DNA of 64,000 nucleotides from Sporocytophaga sp. (GCA_024707265.1 JANQAB010000010.1:372001-436000); one strand, 5' to 3'; numbered from the stretch's first letter, positions 1-9,421 are shown. Program-made: numbers and translations. Notes: generated by a model from the sequence alone, not told the origin.

Positions 1-278
1 GGGTTATAAATGAAAATGATTGTCCCAATGATAAGAATGCCTGCACTTATTGAGAGCACTTTCTGCAGGCCCACAGCGACAAAACCTTCACCAATAAGCC
101 CGGACACTAATCCAAATGAAGCATAGGTCAGTATTCTCCCTAAGTTATATAAGAGATATTTGAACAGCTTATTCCACTTATTAGTTGTCCTTACGGGTAA
201 TGCAAAGGCCAAAGGACCGCACATTCCCAGGCAATGGAGACTGCTTACCAGCCCTATTATAAATGCAGCATAAAACAT
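1..278 (-). CDS. SafE/TauE-like membrane protein (partial, C-terminus off window)
   Basis: Reading leftwards from an ATG at 278, the translation is an integral membrane protein opening with a transmembrane helix and the motif HCLGMCGP near residues 15-22. That Cys/His motif is typical of the sulfite exporter TauE/SafE-like family encoded at the end of cbb3 oxidase operons (cytochrome-biogenesis or copper-handling SafE proteins). A second hydrophobic segment rich in Gly/Ile follows around residues 70-90. The start is 4 bp downstream of the ccoH stop, so it is the last visible gene of the cco operon. Only about 92 residues are in the window. A role in copper or thiol handling for oxidase assembly is inferred from context. 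Confidence 0.75.
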   Translation of the reverse strand, partial: MFYAAFIIGLVSSLHCLGMCGPLAFALPVRTTNKWNKLFKYLLYNLGRILTYASFGLVSGLIGEGFVAVGLQKVLSISAGILIIGTIIFIYN

Positions 279-282
279 AATA

Positions 283-717
283 CTAGCTTATTATGATTGA
301 CTTTTCATAGTAATATTTTTTTCCTCCCGAACTATAATCTACCTGCACTTTATAATACCCTTTCTGAAACAACTCTTTTCTGAAGACCTCAACACCATTT
401 TTGGAATTGATAAGCCTTTTAACATCTTTATCAGCATCTGAAGGTCTAAAGAATAATACTTCACCGGTTATATTATTTTGTATTAGTTCATCAGGAAATT
501 TTATAATCACGTTATTGTCTGATACAATGCAGCTTAAGGAATCCTTTAATTGCATCTGATTACTTTGCTTTTCAATCTGATTCTGAAACTGTAATTCTTT
601 TGCATAATAATCTTCAGTTACAAGGTCAAAATCCTGTCTGAAAGCACTGATGACCAGAAAAGTCATGAAACATACAAAGCCCAGCGTTAGTATTGTAATT
701 CTGTATCCCCAGCTCAT
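283..717 (-). CDS. ccoH: FixH/CcoH family cbb3 oxidase assembly protein
   Basis: This 144-residue protein has one N-terminal transmembrane helix (about residues 7-25) followed by a periplasmic domain. The region DLVTEDYYAKELQFQNQI, just after the helix, is characteristic of FixH/CcoH proteins, which help assemble cbb3-type cytochrome oxidase and in some species interact with the copper ATPase CcoI. The length fits the family. It lies between ccoG and the SafE-like gene on the same strand with short spacers, consistent with one operon. Family assignment is firm; the exact assembly step cannot be read from sequence. Confidence 0.85.
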   Translation of the reverse strand: MSWGYRITILTLGFVCFMTFLVISAFRQDFDLVTEDYYAKELQFQNQIEKQSNQMQLKDSLSCIVSDNNVIIKFPDELIQNNITGEVLFFRPSDADKDVKRLINSKNGVEVFRKELFQKGYYKVQVDYSSGGKKYYYEKSIIIS

Positions 718-748
718 CTTTTTAATATTTAGTTGATGTATAAAGTTG

Positions 749-2180
749 TCAGTTCAAAGGTCCTATGAAGCTTGTCGTTAAGGTTTCAAGCTCTTTGTCA
801 TCTGAATAGACACCGATTTTTATTTTTGTTTTTATTTTTGTTTTTACTTTTGTTATATCAGCCTTACTCAATATAATAAATGCGGCAGTCTCTGCTGTCC
901 CCTGAGAAGGAATTACCGGCTCTTTACCAACAAGTTTTATTTCCCCATACTCAGATAAAATTTTTATCTTTATTTTAATCTCTTTGCTTGTCTTGTTAAT
1001 CATTTTAATATTATAGAGATTGCTCACTTTATTATCAGGAAGCTCCTGAAAAGATACTCCCGGAGTACGCAAGATACTGGTCTCTATATCGGTCCTCATT
1101 AATAACAAGGCGAATATAAAACCGATCAGAACCAACAATACTGAAGTATATACTACAATTCTTGCAGTAATTTTAAAAGGTTTACTATTGGCAATACCTT
1201 CCTCCGAGTCCATTCTGATAAGCCCTTCCTGTAAGCCGACATTGCGCATCATAAAATTGCAGGCATCGATACAGGCTGTACAATTAGTGCATTCCATCTG
1301 GGTTCCGTTTCTGATATCAATCCCCATAGGGCAAACATTTACACACTGATTGCAATCAATACAATCTCCTTTTCCAGCTTCCTTGCGTGATTCTTTTGCT
1401 TTTAATTTCCCGCGTTTTTCACCTCTTACATAATCATAGGCAACGATCAGAGAATTCTTATCCAATAATACGCCCTGCAATCTACCGTAAGGACAAATTG
1501 TTGTACATACCTGCTCTCTTATTCTTGAAAAGACCAAGTAGAAGGCAAATGAAAATACGAGGTGTGCAGTAAACAATCCCGGATGGTTTGATGGATTTTC
1601 ATGCATGAGCTTCATTACCTTCTCACCCCCCCTTGATATAGCTCAGAAATATGCTGGCTATCAAGAAAGAGATACTGAAAAAGATAAAATGTTTAGATAC
1701 CTTTTTAAAAATCTTTTCAGTACTAAGAGGTGCTTTATCGAGAGCACCTCTTGTTTTCCAGTCACCTTCTATCCAGTATTCGATTTTCCGGAATACTGAC
1801 TCCATGAATATGGTCTGTGGACAAATCCATCCGCAAAAGACTCTTCCATAAACCATTGTAAATATTCCTATAAAGACAACAAAAGCAATCATTATCAAAA
1901 GAAATATATGAAAGTCCTGTGGCCAGAATATCTTTCCCAAAATGATAAACTTCCTTTCAACAATATTCAAAAGAAGCAGAGGCTCTCCGTCTATTTTGAT
2001 AAAAGCTCCGGCGATCATCATTCCTATAAACAGTAAGGAAAGTAAATAGCGGTAGTTTGTAAGCTTTCCTTTAGAGTTTTTTGGATAAAGCCAGATTCTT
2101 TTTCCCGATCTGTCAACGGTAGAGATAGAGTCTCTGAATGACTTATCTTTATTTTCATTTGTTAAATCAGACCTTATCAT
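749..2180 (-). CDS. ccoG: CcoG-like cytochrome c oxidase accessory protein (apparent frameshift)
   Basis: Two adjacent open frames together make one CcoG/RdxA-type protein of about 476 residues, the normal family size. The upstream part (2180 to about 1623) carries the N-terminal membrane helices and the GWICPQTIFMESVFRKIEYWIEGD block. The downstream part (1615-749) has CPYGRLQGVLLDKNS, the ferredoxin-type clusters CIDCNQCVNVCPMGID and CTNCTACIDAC, a further helix and the C-terminal domain. The frames meet at a G7 tract in gene sense (plus positions 1626-1632). With six G the frame runs through KGGEKVMKLMHENP without interruption. CcoG proteins are membrane iron-sulfur proteins implicated in copper reduction for cbb3 maturation. 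If the tract is real, the gene is broken or phase-variable. Confidence 0.85.
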
Positions 2181-2204
2181 TTTGGTAATGGTATTAGAGT
2201 TATT

Positions 2205-3021
2205 TTAGTCTTCCCCTTCGTACTTATCTCCCTGAGGTTCTTTTGCATTGGCAGGATTACTTCCCTGAATGCTTATGATGTAACTAGCTACTTCCTGAAT
2301 TGCTGAAGGACTTAGCTGAGCCTTCCAGGATATCATTCCTTTTTGCGGTACTCCGTATTTAATGGTTTTAAATACATTTTTTACACCACCTCCATGCACC
2401 CAATATGGGTCAGTCAGGTTGGGGCCTACTCCACCTTCTCCTGAAGCGCCATGACAAGCAGCACAGTTTTGCTGGTACAGACCTTTGCCCTTTTCAATTC
2501 CTTTTAAATCAGCTAGTTTTACATTTGATTCATCTATGCTGTTTGCTGCAAGTTTCATATATGCTTCTTTTCTCCTTTTCAGCAACAGCTAGTTCCTGAG
2601 TATATTCTTCAATTTGCAACTGTCCATTTTCATTAAAATGATAATAGTAGATGTATACAAAGGCAAATAAAATGGTAGCGTAGAACATGTATTTCCACCA
2701 CGGGGGAAGGTTATTGTCAAGTTCTCTGATATCATCGTAAACGTGGTCAGTAAGAATGGTTTCTTCCTGCTCAATAGGAACAGTATCTGTAAGCTTCTTT
2801 AAAAATCCCGCCATTACTGGTTCTGCAGATGCATTAGGCTTTGCATGATCCAGAAATACTTTTAATGAAAAAAGTATATATAGCAGAACAAGAGTTATCA
2901 CTACAAGTAACACCAGCACTATAATACTGAACATATCCGCAGGCTGAAGAGCAGTTGATGCTCCTTCAGCTTTAGAAATAAACGGACTTAAAACTAAAAG
3001 CAGGGAAAGGATTGATTTCAT
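2205..3021 (-). CDS. ccoP: cbb3 cytochrome c oxidase subunit CcoP (apparent frameshift)
   Basis: The N-terminal part has a signal-like helix starting at the ATG at 3021, a second long helix, and a third beginning after PPWWKYMF, as in the FixP N-terminal domain. The C-terminal part is a monoheme cytochrome c with CAACH followed by GASGEGGVGPNLTD and a distal Met region (GMISW). The halves are in different frames and join at an A4 run in gene sense (plus T-run 2568-2571). Removing one A gives EKEKEAYMKLAAN and a 271-residue protein. CcoP is the membrane c-type subunit passing electrons to CcoO and CcoN. Only one heme motif is seen, unlike diheme proteobacterial CcoP. An alternative start at 3051 would overlap ccoQ. 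Confidence 0.85.
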
Positions 3022-3034
3022 ATTGATAAAATCT

Positions 3035-3241
3035 TTAAATATTCTCTTCATTGTTTTCTCTATTAGCTAAGATTGAGTCTTCCAGAGGCATCTGCTCCAT
3101 TTTTGACATAAACTTTTTGTCCGATCTGAAAACGAGCATCAACACGCTAAGAAAGAACAGAAAAAATATGACAAACGAGATGATAGGAAAAATTTCTATA
3201 TCTGTAATGGATGCCATATGATATTTTACAAATTTTAACAT
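3035..3241 (-). CDS. ccoQ: CcoQ/FixQ-like small cbb3 oxidase subunit
   Basis: This 68-residue protein has a single membrane helix (about residues 18-40, IISFVIFFLFFLSVLMLVF) followed by a charged tail (RSDKKFMSKMEQMPLEDS). Size, topology and position between ccoNO and ccoP match CcoQ, which stabilises the oxidase complex. A shorter start at Met9 (MASITDIE) is equally plausible, since many CcoQ proteins begin just before the helix. It lies 8 bp after the ccoNO stop. The call rests mainly on context and topology. Confidence 0.75.
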   Translation of the reverse strand: MLKFVKYHMASITDIEIFPIISFVIFFLFFLSVLMLVFRSDKKFMSKMEQMPLEDSILANRENNEENI

Positions 3242-3249
3242 AACGAGAA

Positions 3250-5376
3250 TCAGTTATCCTGAGCTAATGGTTTTGCTTTAATATCAGTACCTAATCTTTG
3301 TAAATAGGCTATTAGCGCTATGATTTCTTTTTCACTCTTGGTTTTAACTCCAGACTCTTTAAGTCTTTCAGAAATTTCATTTGCTTGTTTTCTAAGATCT
3401 TCATTAGCCTGTGCTTCATAACCTTTTGGATAAGGAACTCCCAATTTTCTCATGGCAGTTATTTTTCCTGGGGTAGCATTAGTATCTATGTCGTACTCAA
3501 ATAACCATGGATATGGAGGCATGATGGAACCAGGTGACATACTTTCCGGATCCAGCATGTGATTGTAATGCCATGAGTCTGGATATTTACCTCCAACCCT
3601 GTGGATATCCGGTCCGGTTCTCTTTGACCCCCAAAGGTGAGGGTGATCATATATAAATTCGCCTGCTTTAGAATATTCTCCATATCTTTCAGTTTCAGAT
3701 CTGAAAGGTCTAACCATTTGAGAGTGACAGTTATTACATCCTTCTTTGATATAAAGATCTCTTCCATGCAATTCCAGAGGCGTATAAGGTTTTACACTGG
3801 CAATAGTAGGAATGTTTGATTTAACCAGGAAGGTCGGTATCATCTCTACAATTCCACCAATCAGGATCACTACAAGGCTTAGAACCATCATCTGAACAGG
3901 TCTGCGCTCAATCAATCTGTGCCAGTGTTCATTTTCTTCTTTAGCTTCTTTATGTATTGCTGGAGCTTCAGCCTCTTCGTTTGCAACGAAGGAGCCATGT
4001 TTAGCTGTCATAAATAAATTATAACACATCACTACTGTTCCTGCTATAAACATTGCACCACCCAGAGCTCTGAGCATGTACATTGTTTTTATCTGAGTTA
4101 CCGTTTCAAGGAAGTTAGGATACGCTAATAGTCCTTCTGCTGTAAACTCCTTCCACATCAAACTCTGAGCAAAACCGGCCCAGTACATTGGAAGTGCATA
4201 GAATATGATCCCTAAGGAACCAATCCAGAAATGGAAGTTTGCCAATCTTTTTGAATATAGTTCTACTCTGAATAGTTTAGGGAATAGCCAGTATAACATA
4301 CCAAAAGTAAGAAATCCATTCCAGCCCAGACCTCCAATGTGCACGTGTGCTACTATCCAGTCTGTAAAGTGACTTATTGCGTTTACATTTTTAAGGGAAA
4401 GCATAGGACCTTCAAAAGTAGCCATACCATAACATGTGAGTGCTACCACCATAAACTTCAGAACGACATCTTCTCGTACTTTATCCCATGCTCCTCTCAA
4501 AGTAAGTAAACCATTCAGCATACCACCCCAAGAAGGAGCTATAAGCATTACTGAAAATACGACACCAAGAGACTGAGCCCAATCCGGCAGGGCTGTGTAT
4601 AATAAATGGTGAGGGCCCGCCCAAATGTAAAGGAAAATCAATGCCCAGAAATGTATGATTGAAAGTCTGTAAGAATATACAGGTCTGTTAGCGGCTTTCG
4701 GAACAAAGTAATACATAAGTCCGAGATATGGAGTTGTCAGAAAGAATGCAACCGCATTATGACCGTACCACCATTGAACCAGAGCATCCTGAACACCTGC
4801 ATACCAGGAATAACTTTTCATAAAAGTTACCGGAAGCTCGAATGAGTTCACGATGTGTAATACAGCTACTGTAACGAAGGTTCCGATGTAAAACCAGATG
4901 GCAACATATAAGTGTTTCTCTCTTCTTTTAAGAATAGTAGCAAACATATTCCATCCGAAAACAACCCAGATAAGAGTAATTGCAATATCTATAGGCCATT
5001 CCAGTTCAGCATATTCTTTACTGGTTGTATAACCCATAGGTAATGTAAGAACTGCAGAAAGAATGATCAGCTGCCATCCCCAGAAATTAATCTGGCTCAG
5101 CATGTCACTATACATCCTTGTTTTACAGAGTCTTTGTAAGGAATAATAAACACCTGTAAAAATTCCGTTACCTACAAAGGCAAAGATTACGGCATTAGTG
5201 TGTAATGGCCTAATTCTACCGAATGTGGTGAATTCGAGTCCGAAGTTCAAAGCTGGGAAAGCTAGCTGAAGTGCCACCGTGAGGCCGACGAGCATTCCTA
5301 TGACTCCCCAGATCATTGTTGCATAGGCAAAATTCCGGACGATTGCATTGTCGTATGAAAACCGTTCTAAGTGCAT
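3250..5376 (-). CDS. ccoN: cbb3-type cytochrome c oxidase, fused CcoN-CcoO subunit
   Basis: This 708-residue polypeptide fuses the catalytic heme-copper subunit I to the monoheme subunit II, an arrangement common in Bacteroidota. Residues 1 to about 480 hold the CcoN helices with heme and copper histidine motifs: RIRPLHTNAVIFAF, WWYGHNAVAFFLT, WAGPHHLLYT and HVHIGGLGWNG. A linker and a membrane anchor (about 495-520) lead to CcoO, with CNNCHSQMVRPFRSE at about 547-561 and a distal methionine in SIMPPYPWLF near 620. The complex reduces oxygen to water with high affinity while pumping protons at the cytoplasmic membrane. The ATG at 5376 lies directly after the ccoS stop at 5378. Confidence 0.96.
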   Translation of the reverse strand: MHLERFSYDNAIVRNFAYATMIWGVIGMLVGLTVALQLAFPALNFGLEFTTFGRIRPLHTNAVIFAFVGNGIFTGVYYSLQRLCKTRMYSDMLSQINFWGWQLIILSAVLTLPMGYTTSKEYAELEWPIDIAITLIWVVFGWNMFATILKRREKHLYVAIWFYIGTFVTVAVLHIVNSFELPVTFMKSYSWYAGVQDALVQWWYGHNAVAFFLTTPYLGLMYYFVPKAANRPVYSYRLSIIHFWALIFLYIWAGPHHLLYTALPDWAQSLGVVFSVMLIAPSWGGMLNGLLTLRGAWDKVREDVVLKFMVVALTCYGMATFEGPMLSLKNVNAISHFTDWIVAHVHIGGLGWNGFLTFGMLYWLFPKLFRVELYSKRLANFHFWIGSLGIIFYALPMYWAGFAQSLMWKEFTAEGLLAYPNFLETVTQIKTMYMLRALGGAMFIAGTVVMCYNLFMTAKHGSFVANEEAEAPAIHKEAKEENEHWHRLIERRPVQMMVLSLVVILIGGIVEMIPTFLVKSNIPTIASVKPYTPLELHGRDLYIKEGCNNCHSQMVRPFRSETERYGEYSKAGEFIYDHPHLWGSKRTGPDIHRVGGKYPDSWHYNHMLDPESMSPGSIMPPYPWLFEYDIDTNATPGKITAMRKLGVPYPKGYEAQANEDLRKQANEISERLKESGVKTKSEKEIIALIAYLQRLGTDIKAKPLAQDN

Positions 5377-5377
5377 A

Positions 5378-5548
5378 TTACTTGTTACTTTTTTGTTTTA
5401 TTTCTGATTTTTTTGAGTCAAATAACATCCTTACAGATGGAGAATAATCGTCATCATATTGTCCGTCCCTGATAGCCCAGATGAAGGCTCCAAGAAACGA
5501 TCCTGCTACAAGCAGGCTAAAAATCACAAGTATGATCAGTACACTCAT
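5378..5548 (-). CDS. ccoS: CcoS family cbb3 oxidase maturation protein
   Basis: A 56-residue ORF runs from the ATG at 5548 to a TAA at 5378-5380. It has an N-terminal hydrophobic helix (SVLIILVIFSLLVAGSFLGA) followed by FIWAIRDGQYDDDYSPSVRMLF. The GQYDD..SPSVRMLF block is the hallmark of CcoS/FixS, needed for inserting redox cofactors into cbb3 oxidase. It starts inside the last codons of ccoI (31-bp overlap) and ends 1 bp before ccoNO, suggesting translational coupling. Its length and composition explain why it is easily missed. Confidence 0.92.
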   Translation of the reverse strand: MSVLIILVIFSLLVAGSFLGAFIWAIRDGQYDDDYSPSVRMLFDSKKSEIKQKSNK

Positions 5549-8030
5549 TGTTTATTGTTTGATACAAATTAATAAGTAAACCAGTCAGGGAAGAATGAGG
5601 TAAGGCACCCTGGAAAATGATATTTGTCACTTTTATCTGAGTCCATATTTTTTTTGCCCAAAGACTGCTCATAATGGTTACGAATAACACTACTGACACT
5701 GAGCTTATTGGCATCAACAGAGCAGCTACAAGAGGCTTCAACAAACCCTGAACTGCGAAATACAGTCCTATTATATTGTAGGATAAAGAAATGGCAAGAC
5801 TACCATAAACTGATCTCACACAGGCTTTTGCATATTTCAGAAAGACCGGTAATCTGGAAAATGCTGATGCATCCAATATTGCATCACAAGCGGGAGAAAA
5901 ATTTCCACAGTTTTCCGTAATGCTGATCCCACAGTTGCTTTGTTGCAAAGCACCTGCATCATTGAGTCCATCCCCTATCATCATCACCTTACCTTCTTTG
6001 CTTAGCTTTTTAATGTATTCCAGCTTGCTTTGTGGTGTCTGATTAAAATGCAGATTAGAAGGCGGAAAGTAATTACTCAGGTAACTTCTCTCTGAATCAT
6101 TATCCCCACTGAGAAGGTGAAGCGTATACTTCTTTTTTAATAATCCGGATATTTGTTCAAAGCTTTTCCTATAGCTGTTTCTGAATATAAAGTAGCCCTT
6201 GACCTGATCATTGACTTTTACATACACCTTTGAACCGGAAACCATTTCAAGCTCTTTCTTAATATTCAGGCCAGCAATTTCAGCTGTTCCTGCAATGACT
6301 TCAATCTCTTTAAATCTTCCTTTCAGTCCCTGAGAAGGTATTTCAATAAATGAATCAGGCTTTACAGAGGAATCTACTTTAAGAAAATTATAAATGCTTC
6401 TGGAAAGCGGATGGGTAGAGTTTTTAACAAGCGCTTTAACCATCTCTGATTGTGCATTGGTAAGCTCCCCAACAAATGATACTTCAGGATTTTCAGTAGT
6501 AGTGATAGTTCCTGTTTTATCAAATACTATAAAATCATTATGAGCAAGCTTTTCGATAGTTTCTGTATTCTTGAGAAACAGACCATTCCTGCCCAATATG
6601 TTCATCGCTTTTCCAAACCCAAATGGAATGGCCAAAGCAAAAATGCATGGACAAAATATGATAAGCACAGAAACAGCAGCGTGCAGCGCTATTCCGGAAT
6701 CCTTTCCAACCCAATAGAGATAAGATCCCAGACTGATAAGCAATACTGCTATTGTAAAATACTTTCCGATTTTGTTGGTGAATTCAACAAGACCATTGAG
6801 TTTATCAGTTGCATTGTCTTTGTTCCATAGTTGAGTCAGATAACTTTCAGAGACCTCTTTACTCGTAATTATTTTAACGGCAGGGCCCTCTTGTCTTCCA
6901 CCTGCATATACCTTTTGCCCCGTTTCCTTTGTGGTCAGACTAGATTCACCTGTAACAAAACTATAATCAATAACTCCTGTACCTTCAAGTATATAGCCAT
7001 CAGCAGGAATAATTTCATTATTACGAATCAAAATAGTATCACCTGCCTTCAGTTTATCCAGTGTAACATAGCGTTCAGAATTGTTTTCTATCTTAGTTAC
7101 AGCCAGTGGAAAATAAGACTTGTAATCTCTTTCAAAAGAAAGAGCCTCGTATGTTTTATTCTGATACCATTTTCCAATCAGTAAAAAGAATATTAGCCCT
7201 GAAAGCGAATCAAGATATCCGGGGCCTGCACCAGTATAGATTTCATAGATACTTTGGGAAAATGCAGCAATGACTCCCAATGCAATCGGAAGGTCAATAT
7301 TGACAGTTCTTGTTTTAATGGCATTCCATGAACTTGCAAAGTAATCAGCCGAACAATAAGTAAATACAGGAAGAGAAAGGAACAGACTTAAGTATATAAA
7401 CAGTCCTTTTATATCACCCGAAAATTTATCGGAAACAGAAAGATAGTCAGGAAGGCTGAGCATCATAATGTTCCCAAAGCAAAAGCCAGCAATACCAATC
7501 TTATATAAAAGGGCTTTATTAACAGTTTTCCGATTGATTTCTTTTCCGTTGAAGTTAATAACAGGAGCATATCCCAGTGAAGTCAGCAGCTCAGCAAGTT
7601 GTCTTAAAGATATTCTGTTATTAAACTGAATGTTTATTTCCTTTTTCCTGAAATGGACATTTGAAGCTATGATGCCGGGATGGATCTTTTGCATATTTTC
7701 CAACAACCATATACAGGAGCTGCAGTGTATGGAGGGAATATAAAATGTAACGCCAAACTTATCTCCTTCCTGAAAATCCAATACCTTTGCAATAATGGTT
7801 TCTTCATCAAGAAAAGCGAATTTTGATTTAACAGATTCTTCAATTTTATTTCCGGGATTATTAGTATCCAGAGCGTAATAATCACAAAGGAGATTAGCGT
7901 CAAGAATTTCATAAACGCTTTTACAGCCATTGCAGCAGAAGATTTTTGACTCAATCTTAATATCTGATCCTCCACATTCATTTCCGCAATGATAGCATTT
8001 AGCTGTAGTATGTTCTGCTATGCTTTCCAT
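5517..8030 (-). CDS. ccoI: CcoI-type copper-transporting P1B-type ATPase
   Basis: This 837-residue heavy-metal P-type ATPase carries an N-terminal Cys-rich zinc-ribbon-like segment (Cys 12, 15, 19 and FCCNGC at 31-36), a heavy-metal-associated domain with CSSC at 103-106, and the membrane metal motif CPC at 460-462. The phosphorylation motif DKTGT is at 504-508, and HP (540-541) and GDGLND (686-691) are also present. CcoI/FixI pumps copper across the inner membrane for the CuB site of cbb3 oxidase. The C-terminal tail past the last helices overlaps ccoS. The ATG at 8030 overlaps the upstream membrane-protein gene by 13 bp. Confidence 0.93.
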   Translation of the reverse strand: MESIAEHTTAKCYHCGNECGGSDIKIESKIFCCNGCKSVYEILDANLLCDYYALDTNNPGNKIEESVKSKFAFLDEETIIAKVLDFQEGDKFGVTFYIPSIHCSSCIWLLENMQKIHPGIIASNVHFRKKEINIQFNNRISLRQLAELLTSLGYAPVINFNGKEINRKTVNKALLYKIGIAGFCFGNIMMLSLPDYLSVSDKFSGDIKGLFIYLSLFLSLPVFTYCSADYFASSWNAIKTRTVNIDLPIALGVIAAFSQSIYEIYTGAGPGYLDSLSGLIFFLLIGKWYQNKTYEALSFERDYKSYFPLAVTKIENNSERYVTLDKLKAGDTILIRNNEIIPADGYILEGTGVIDYSFVTGESSLTTKETGQKVYAGGRQEGPAVKIITSKEVSESYLTQLWNKDNATDKLNGLVEFTNKIGKYFTIAVLLISLGSYLYWVGKDSGIALHAAVSVLIIFCPCIFALAIPFGFGKAMNILGRNGLFLKNTETIEKLAHNDFIVFDKTGTITTTENPEVSFVGELTNAQSEMVKALVKNSTHPLSRSIYNFLKVDSSVKPDSFIEIPSQGLKGRFKEIEVIAGTAEIAGLNIKKELEMVSGSKVYVKVNDQVKGYFIFRNSYRKSFEQISGLLKKKYTLHLLSGDNDSERSYLSNYFPPSNLHFNQTPQSKLEYIKKLSKEGKVMMIGDGLNDAGALQQSNCGISITENCGNFSPACDAILDASAFSRLPVFLKYAKACVRSVYGSLAISLSYNIIGLYFAVQGLLKPLVAALLMPISSVSVVLFVTIMSSLWAKKIWTQIKVTNIIFQGALPHSSLTGLLINLYQTINNECTDHTCDF

Positions 8031-8488
8031 ACTTCCTCCTTTTGAAAGAATTTGATGCTATTGTTGAATAACATAATGCCGGCAGAGATCAGACTTATTA
8101 ATTTGATAATTTCCACAACTACATAAATTACGTGAGGTGATTCTCCTGAAGGTATTCCTCCGTTTATTATGATCTCAGCTCTTACATCAAGCGCTGGCAA
8201 CAGCCAGAATGTCTGAAAGAGAAGAATCATACATACCAGTCCTAGCAGCAATCTGAACTTAACCGGGGGCCTTGTAATAAAACTGAACACCATAATTAGA
8301 AAGGCAAACAGAAGCTCGATTTTATTAAGGGTGCCAAAAACCAATCTTCCAATACCCAGGCCAATTCCAAGGGTAACATTAGGAGCCTGAAACTTAAGAG
8401 GGGCTTCAAGAAATGAAATGCCCAGGATCATGCCGGCCCATAAAAAAATAAGTAAGAGCATAATTCCCCTGTATCCCTGTTTTTCCAT
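8018..8488 (-). CDS. Predicted four-helix membrane protein, first gene of the cbb3 operon
   Basis: Starting at the ATG at 8488 this gives a 156-residue protein with four predicted membrane helices: around LLLIFLWAGMILGISF, LLFAFLIMVFSFI, LLLGLVCMILLFQTFW and VVVEIIKLISLISAGIMLF. A longer reading from a TTG at 8506 would begin inside the predicted -7 element, so the ATG is preferred. I do not recognise the family. It overlaps ccoI by 13 bp and is the promoter-proximal gene of the oxidase operon, so a role in oxidase biogenesis is possible but unproven. Confidence 0.7.
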   Translation of the reverse strand: MEKQGYRGIMLLLIFLWAGMILGISFLEAPLKFQAPNVTLGIGLGIGRLVFGTLNKIELLFAFLIMVFSFITRPPVKFRLLLGLVCMILLFQTFWLLPALDVRAEIIINGGIPSGESPHVIYVVVEIIKLISLISAGIMLFNNSIKFFQKEEVWKA

Positions 8489-8503
8489 ACATTTTGTTTT
8501 GAA

Positions 8504-8547
8504 CAAAGGAACTCGATTTTAAAAAGGAGATAAATGACAAATATCAG
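8504..8547 (-). promoter_or_regulatory. Candidate FNR-like box and -7 element upstream of the cbb3 operon
   Basis: On the minus strand, CTGATATTTGTCAT (8547-8534) resembles the FNR consensus TTGAT-N4-ATCAA, matching eight of ten half-site bases. TTCCTTTG (8511-8504) resembles the Bacteroidota -7 element TAnnTTTG, with one mismatch. They are 22 nt apart, one less than in the two better sites at 11347 and 12122. Low-oxygen activation of a cbb3 operon by an FNR-type regulator is common in other bacteria; here it is inferred. Confidence 0.45.
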
Positions 8548-8575
8548 TTTCTCAGATAATATTCGTCATCACTGC

Positions 8576-8599
8576 CTGTTGACCAACAGCTTATATTTG
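8576..8599 (+). promoter_or_regulatory. Inverted repeat and -7 element upstream of osmC
   Basis: CTGTTG (8576-8581) and CAACAG (8584-8589) form a perfect inverted repeat with a 2-bp spacer. TATATTTG (8592-8599), a full match to TAnnTTTG, follows immediately, 21 bp before the osmC start. The palindrome sits where a repressor would block the promoter. Operator function is inferred. Confidence 0.4.
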
Positions 8600-8620
8600 A
8601 ACCAATAAACTAGAGAACAA

Positions 8621-9079
8621 ATGGAAGAATACTTCTATGAAATAGATTTGTCCTGGAAATCAGAAAAGGCCGGATTTCTTACCTCACATGGAGTTGATGA
8701 GATAAAGGTTTTCTCCCCGATAGAAACACCCATTGAAAAAAAGAACCAGTGGACTCCTGAACAGTTGCTTGGAGCATCTGTTTCTTCCTGCTTTATGACA
8801 ACATTTCTGGAAATAGCAGAGAAAAATAACCTTGAGGTGATTTCTTATCAAAGTCAGTGTTTTGTGAAGCTTGAGAAAAAAACAGACAAGTTTACAACAG
8901 AAGAAATTCTGATCAGGCCTATAGTAAAGCTTAAAAATAATAATTCATTCCTGTTGGCCCAGAGATGTCTGGATGAAGCGGAAACAGCATGCCCTTCAAG
9001 AAAAGCATTAAAAATCAATATTGAGATTCACCCGATTTTCGAATATTTGAATAAGCCAGGGAAAAAATTCGGAACCTGA
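8621..9079 (+). CDS. OsmC family protein
   Basis: This 152-residue protein has the OsmC/Ohr layout: an N-terminal beta region, WTPEQLLGASVSSCFMTTFLE with Cys57, and CPSRKALKIN with Cys124. The two cysteines form the peroxidatic pair in characterised OsmC/Ohr proteins, which reduce organic hydroperoxides in the cytoplasm. The length is normal and the start is an ATG shortly after a TATATTTG -7 element. It is divergent from the cbb3 operon and converges with a small membrane-protein gene. The exact substrate cannot be told from sequence. Confidence 0.88.
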   Translation: MEEYFYEIDLSWKSEKAGFLTSHGVDEIKVFSPIETPIEKKNQWTPEQLLGASVSSCFMTTFLEIAEKNNLEVISYQSQCFVKLEKKTDKFTTEEILIRPIVKLKNNNSFLLAQRCLDEAETACPSRKALKINIEIHPIFEYLNKPGKKFGT

Positions 9080-9083
9080 TTTG

Positions 9084-9299
9084 TCAGACTTTATCCTCAT
9101 ATCCCCATTCCCGCTCATTTAAGGTCTTACCGGAATGTTTACCATATTTCAATACAGAATAAACCATCCATAAAATCAGAAAAGGAGATAATGAGAAAAG
9201 CGAAAGCATGATCTCCAACTCAACATCCATCCTGGATAAAGCGGTAAAAACAAAAAGGTAGAGCGTAACAAAGATGACAGATAGTTTATAATTTTTCAT
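9084..9299 (-). CDS. Small two-helix membrane protein of unknown function
   Basis: This 71-residue ORF has two hydrophobic segments (about residues 7-22 and 30-49) and a charged C-terminus ending EREWGYEDKV. It starts with an ATG and its stop is 4 bp from the convergent osmC stop. No family was recognised. Tight packing against osmC and membrane topology support it being real, but there is no functional clue. Confidence 0.55.
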   Translation of the reverse strand: MKNYKLSVIFVTLYLFVFTALSRMDVELEIMLSLFSLSPFLILWMVYSVLKYGKHSGKTLNEREWGYEDKV

Positions 9300-9421
9300 A
9301 CTTACAAAACCTCTGAATCAACCAAATGTTACCAGGCATTTTTAGGTTAATATTATTACTAAAAAAAACTAAAAAAATATGCTAGAATTTAATAGCAACA
9401 GATGATAATACCAATAAACTT

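Noticed and set aside
3486..3767. Minus-strand ORF of 93 codons within ccoNO
   Set aside because: It lies wholly inside the CcoO coding region in another frame and has no recognisable features.
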